Shown here piece by piece: positions 33,168 through 35,088 of a DNA stretch of 35,088 nucleotides (its first letter is position 1; every line of letters begins with the position of its first letter). Under the pieces are notes generated by a model, which did not search any database, had not been told where the DNA came from, and saw nothing but the letters and a program-made list of their open reading frames with translations. The stretch lies in NCBI GenBank assembly GCA_964371365.1, contig CAYJMO010000007.1, positions 1-35,088 on the forward strand, in the 5' to 3' direction. The position numbers and the translations under genes were made by a program. The DNA comes from CAYJBH01 sp964371365 (GTDB lineage Bacteria; Bacillota; Clostridia; Oscillospirales; Ruminococcaceae).

Positions 33168-33196
33168 ATTTTATCACATCATTTTAGTTTTGTCAA
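33168..33196 (-). promoter_or_regulatory. tRNA-Gln promoter
   Basis: On the minus strand, TTGACA (33191-33196), a 17-nt spacer and TAAAAT (33168-33173), ending 18 nt before the mature tRNA 5' end. Confidence 0.85.
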
Positions 33197-33266
33197 TCGT
33201 TCAATCAACTTTTTCTGTTTTTTTTCATATTATGGGAAGATAAACGAATACCGTAGAGGTTATATA

Positions 33267-34067
33267 ATGAATGAAATAGTATTTGCCTTTTGTCTAACGC
33301 TATTTGCCGGGCTTGCAACAGGGGTCGGCAGTTTAATTGCCTTTTTTTCCAGCTCGACCAACAAATCATTTTTGTCAATAAGCCTTGGCTTTTCTGCCGG
33401 AATAATGATTTATGTCTCTATGATCGAGATATTTGTCAAGGCTCGAGACTCACTCACCATCGAGTTTGGGGGTAAAGTGGGATACCTTGTCACCGTCCTC
33501 GCCTTTTTTGGTGGCATGTTTTTTATTGCCATTATCGATAAACTTATCCCCGAGGACAAAAACCCTCACGAGATAAAGACGATGGACAGTGCCGAGAATG
33601 ATAAGCTAAAACAAAAGAAATTAATGCGCATGGGTGTGTTCACCGCTCTTGCCATCGCGATACATAACTTTCCCGAGGGGCTCGCGACCTTTGTCTCGGC
33701 GTTGCAGGAGCCGAGCGTTGCAATACCTATCGTTATCGCTATAGCTATGCACAACATTCCGGAGGGCATAGCGGTGTCGGTGCCGATTTATCAGGCGACC
33801 GGCTCGAAGAAAAAAGCGTTTATGTACTCCTTTTTATCCGGACTTGCCGAGCCTATCGGGGCGTTGGTCGGCTGGCTTATACTGATGCCCATTATGAACG
33901 ACTCCGTTTTCGGTATAATCTTTGCCGGAGTAGCGGGAATTATGGTATTCATATCCATAGACGAACTGCTCCCAACCTCACGGGAATACGGCAATCACCA
34001 CCAATCGGTCTACGGTCTCATAGCCGGAATGGCGGTGATGGCGGCGAGCTTGTTGCTGTTCGCGTAA
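33267..34067 (+). CDS. zupT: ZIP-family metal (zinc) transporter, ZupT-like
   Basis: The 266-residue membrane protein has eight likely helices. It should import zinc and perhaps other divalent metals. The two signature metal-binding helices are IAIHNFPEGLATFVSAL and IAMHNIPEGIAVSVP. A charged cytoplasmic loop (residues about 100-120, DKNPHEIKTMDSAENDK) lies before them. The start at 33267 fits ZupT; a longer frame from 33075 would read through the tRNA gene. The ribosome site (TAGAGGT) is modest. No clear promoter is seen; TATTAT near 33225 has no matching -35 box. Confidence 0.9.
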   Translation: MNEIVFAFCLTLFAGLATGVGSLIAFFSSSTNKSFLSISLGFSAGIMIYVSMIEIFVKARDSLTIEFGGKVGYLVTVLAFFGGMFFIAIIDKLIPEDKNPHEIKTMDSAENDKLKQKKLMRMGVFTALAIAIHNFPEGLATFVSALQEPSVAIPIVIAIAMHNIPEGIAVSVPIYQATGSKKKAFMYSFLSGLAEPIGALVGWLILMPIMNDSVFGIIFAGVAGIMVFISIDELLPTSREYGNHHQSVYGLIAGMAVMAASLLLFA

Positions 34068-34073
34068 GTTTAT

Positions 34074-34400
34074 TCAGCTCATTCCCCAGACGGCGAGGGA
34101 TTGAAGTGTCGGCATTAGCTCCTTTGATTTTTCGGTGATAAAATACTCCACCCGAATCGGCATCTCATTATATTGAACACGTTTAATTAGCCCGTCTCTT
34201 TCCAGGTCTTTAAGGGAGGAGGCGAGCATGGTGTTTGTTATGCCGGTGACCTTCTTCATTAGTTCGCTGTATCGCACCCCTTCACCGTTTGAAAGGACAC
34301 AGATTATCGGTATCCTCCACTTGCCACCTATGCGTTTTAACGCGGATTGTAGTGGACATTCCTCCCGACAGGGGCAGTGTACTGCCTTGCACTCACTCAT
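34074..34400 (-). CDS. HxlR-family winged-helix regulator with N-terminal Cys cluster
   Basis: The 108-residue DNA-binding protein has the MarR-like HxlR fold: ALKRIGGKWRIPIICVL, VRYSELMKKVTGITNTMLASSLKDLERDGLI, and a wing with PIRVEYFITEKSKEL. Four cysteines stand at the N-terminus (Cys4, Cys9, Cys11, Cys15, the last in CPLQ). Cys15 is the position usually conserved in redox- or aldehyde-sensing HxlR proteins; the extra ones could bind metal or form disulfides. It is divergent from the split-barrel protein and probably controls it, sharing an overlapping promoter region. Confidence 0.92.
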   Translation of the reverse strand: MSECKAVHCPCREECPLQSALKRIGGKWRIPIICVLSNGEGVRYSELMKKVTGITNTMLASSLKDLERDGLIKRVQYNEMPIRVEYFITEKSKELMPTLQSLAVWGMS

Positions 34401-34433
34401 ATTTTTCTTACCTACTCATTATTTTTTGCGTTA

Positions 34434-34490
34434 TTGACATTCTTTTTCCTGTTGTGTTATTATTATACCAGCTCAGAAAAACAAAGTCAA
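34434..34490. promoter_or_regulatory. Overlapping divergent promoters of hxlR-type gene and split-barrel gene
   Basis: Plus strand: TTGACA (34434-34439), 18 nt, TATTAT (34458-34463). Minus strand: TTGACT (34485-34490), 17 nt, TATAAT (34462-34467). The two -10 boxes overlap by 2 nt, so polymerase cannot occupy both at once. An HxlR protein bound here would act on both genes. Confidence 0.8.
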
Positions 34491-34511
34491 TCACCAAAAA
34501 GGAGAATTATT

Positions 34512-34907
34512 ATGAAAAAAATAGATAAGGTAAGCAATCTATTTCGCGATAACGAGAGCATAAAGGTTGTCAGCTCGGTTTCAGCCGATGGGGAACTCCA
34601 CTCCATAGTTGCCGGCAGTGTAATGGTTGTGGACGATGACACCATGGCGGTGGCAGAGGTCATGATGAACACCACAAGCACAAATCTTAAAGCAAATAAC
34701 AAGGTCGCCATACTCGGTGTCAAAGGCATGGAGTCCTATCTTGTTACAGGTACGGTGCAAAAACGAAACACCGACGGTGAGCTTTACGATGCACTCGCCG
34801 AGAAATTTGCGGCAATGAAGATGCAGATAAGAGGCGTTTGGACCTTTAATATAGAAAAAATCTACAACGAGAGCGCAGGACCGGACGCAGGAAAGCAGAT
34901 CTATTAA
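34512..34907 (+). CDS. Pyridoxamine-5'-phosphate-oxidase-like FMN split-barrel protein
   Basis: The 131-residue protein has the pattern of small split-barrel flavin-binding proteins: KVVSSVSADGELHSIVAGSVMVVDDDTM, AVAEVMMNTTSTNLKANNKVAILGVKG, and SYLVTGTVQKRNTDGELYD. Proteins of this kind bind FMN and reduce quinones, nitro compounds or oxygen, or scavenge other ligands; the substrate is unknown. AAAAAGGAGAA gives a strong ribosome site. A terminator follows immediately. The longer frame from 34377 is rejected, since it begins upstream of the promoter. Confidence 0.82.
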   Translation: MKKIDKVSNLFRDNESIKVVSSVSADGELHSIVAGSVMVVDDDTMAVAEVMMNTTSTNLKANNKVAILGVKGMESYLVTGTVQKRNTDGELYDALAEKFAAMKMQIRGVWTFNIEKIYNESAGPDAGKQIY

Positions 34908-34914
34908 CGACAAA

Positions 34915-34947
34915 AAAGAGGTGCGACAACATTCGTCGCACCTCTTT
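34915..34947 (+). terminator. Intrinsic terminator
   Basis: AAAGAGGTGCGAC (34915-34927), loop AACATTC, and GTCGCACCTCTTT (34935-34947) form a perfect 13-bp stem with the T-tract inside the stem end. It lies 8 nt after the split-barrel stop and is likely bidirectional. Confidence 0.9.
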
Positions 34948-35028
34948 AAAAATATCAAAAAGATACACCCCAAAAAATAGTGCACAAAAACTTCGTTTGA
35001 ACAAAGCACAAACTAAATTCAAAAACTA

Positions 35029-35065
35029 ACACAGCTTTAGAAAACGCAGTCAAACAAAATTTGTG
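35029..35065. repeat. Intergenic repeat, copy 2
   Basis: It matches the copy at 21313-21349 at 32 of 37 positions. In this copy TCAAACA and TGTTTGA are inverted around AAATTTG. A second GTTTGAACAAA stretch occurs nearby, at about 34995 and 35066. No gene is seen from 34948 to the window end. Confidence 0.65.
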
Positions 35066-35088
35066 TTTGAACAAAAACAAGTCCCGAG

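Noticed and set aside
33075..33266. Coding extension upstream of the ZIP transporter
   Set aside because: It runs through the tRNA-Gln gene and its promoter on the other strand; ZupT proteins begin near the ATG at 33267.

Overview
The window looks like a piece of a genome of an anaerobic, Gram-positive, Clostridia-type bacterium (Bacillota), probably from an uncultured lineage related to Oscillospiraceae. The reasons are: strong AGGAG-type ribosome sites, frequent TTG starts, near-consensus vegetative promoters, a class III (Firmicutes-type) fructose-bisphosphatase, [FeFe]-hydrogenase maturation genes, a clostripain-family protease, and a SpoIID-like protein with peptidoglycan-binding repeats. 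A run of 10 N inside the fbp gene (15857-15866) shows a scaffolded draft or metagenome assembly. I saw no phage, transposase, plasmid or CRISPR signal.

Layout. (1) 81-10463, minus strand: a six-gene operon read from a promoter near 10500-10528. In transcription order it encodes an MBL-fold hydrolase, a GAF/HD-GYP phosphohydrolase, a FecR-domain membrane protein with a very acidic repetitive tail, a CHASE2 adenylate/guanylate cyclase, a large multi-pass membrane protein and a GH106-like glycoside hydrolase. The first four look like a cyclic-nucleotide signalling module. The last two suggest envelope or polysaccharide functions. (2) 10535-14594, plus strand: a divergent promoter and a structured leader, then the TM1266-type regulator, hydE, hydG and hydF, a complete HydEFG set for building the H-cluster of [FeFe]-hydrogenase. 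(3) 14616-19290, minus strand: fbp and, upstream of it, a SpoIID-like protein with six peptidoglycan-binding repeats. The fbp promoter is nested in the terminator hairpin of the preceding gene. (4) 19351-21264, plus strand: tcdA and nagA, overlapping by 4 nt. (5) 21455-22745, plus strand: a stand-alone CofE-type glutamate-ligase homologue. (6) 22836-23540, minus strand: a small lipoprotein. (7) 23642-30936, plus strand: a strong promoter and a roughly 245-nt leader ending in a terminator, then speD, speA-like, speE, speB, a carboxy(nor)spermidine dehydrogenase, a carboxy(nor)spermidine decarboxylase and nadE. (8) 30944-32983, minus strand: a clostripain-family lipoprotein protease. (9) 33076-33149, minus strand: tRNA-Gln(CTG) with its own promoter and terminator. 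(10) 33267-35088: a ZIP metal transporter, an HxlR regulator, a divergent flavin-reductase-like split-barrel protein and an intergenic repeat.

How the parts fit together. The polyamine operon encodes arginine to agmatine to putrescine (SpeA, SpeB), and then two different ways to attach the aminopropyl group: decarboxylated AdoMet (SpeD, SpeE) and aspartate semialdehyde (the dehydrogenase and decarboxylase pair). It sits behind a leader that looks like a transcription-attenuation device. The signalling operon has a cyclase with a CHASE2 sensor, a FecR partner and two candidate cyclic-nucleotide or downstream hydrolases. The most interesting items are the two leaders (speD and hyd), the nested fbp promoter/terminator, the double spermidine pathway and the CHASE2/FecR/HD/MBL operon with its acidic-tailed FecR protein.
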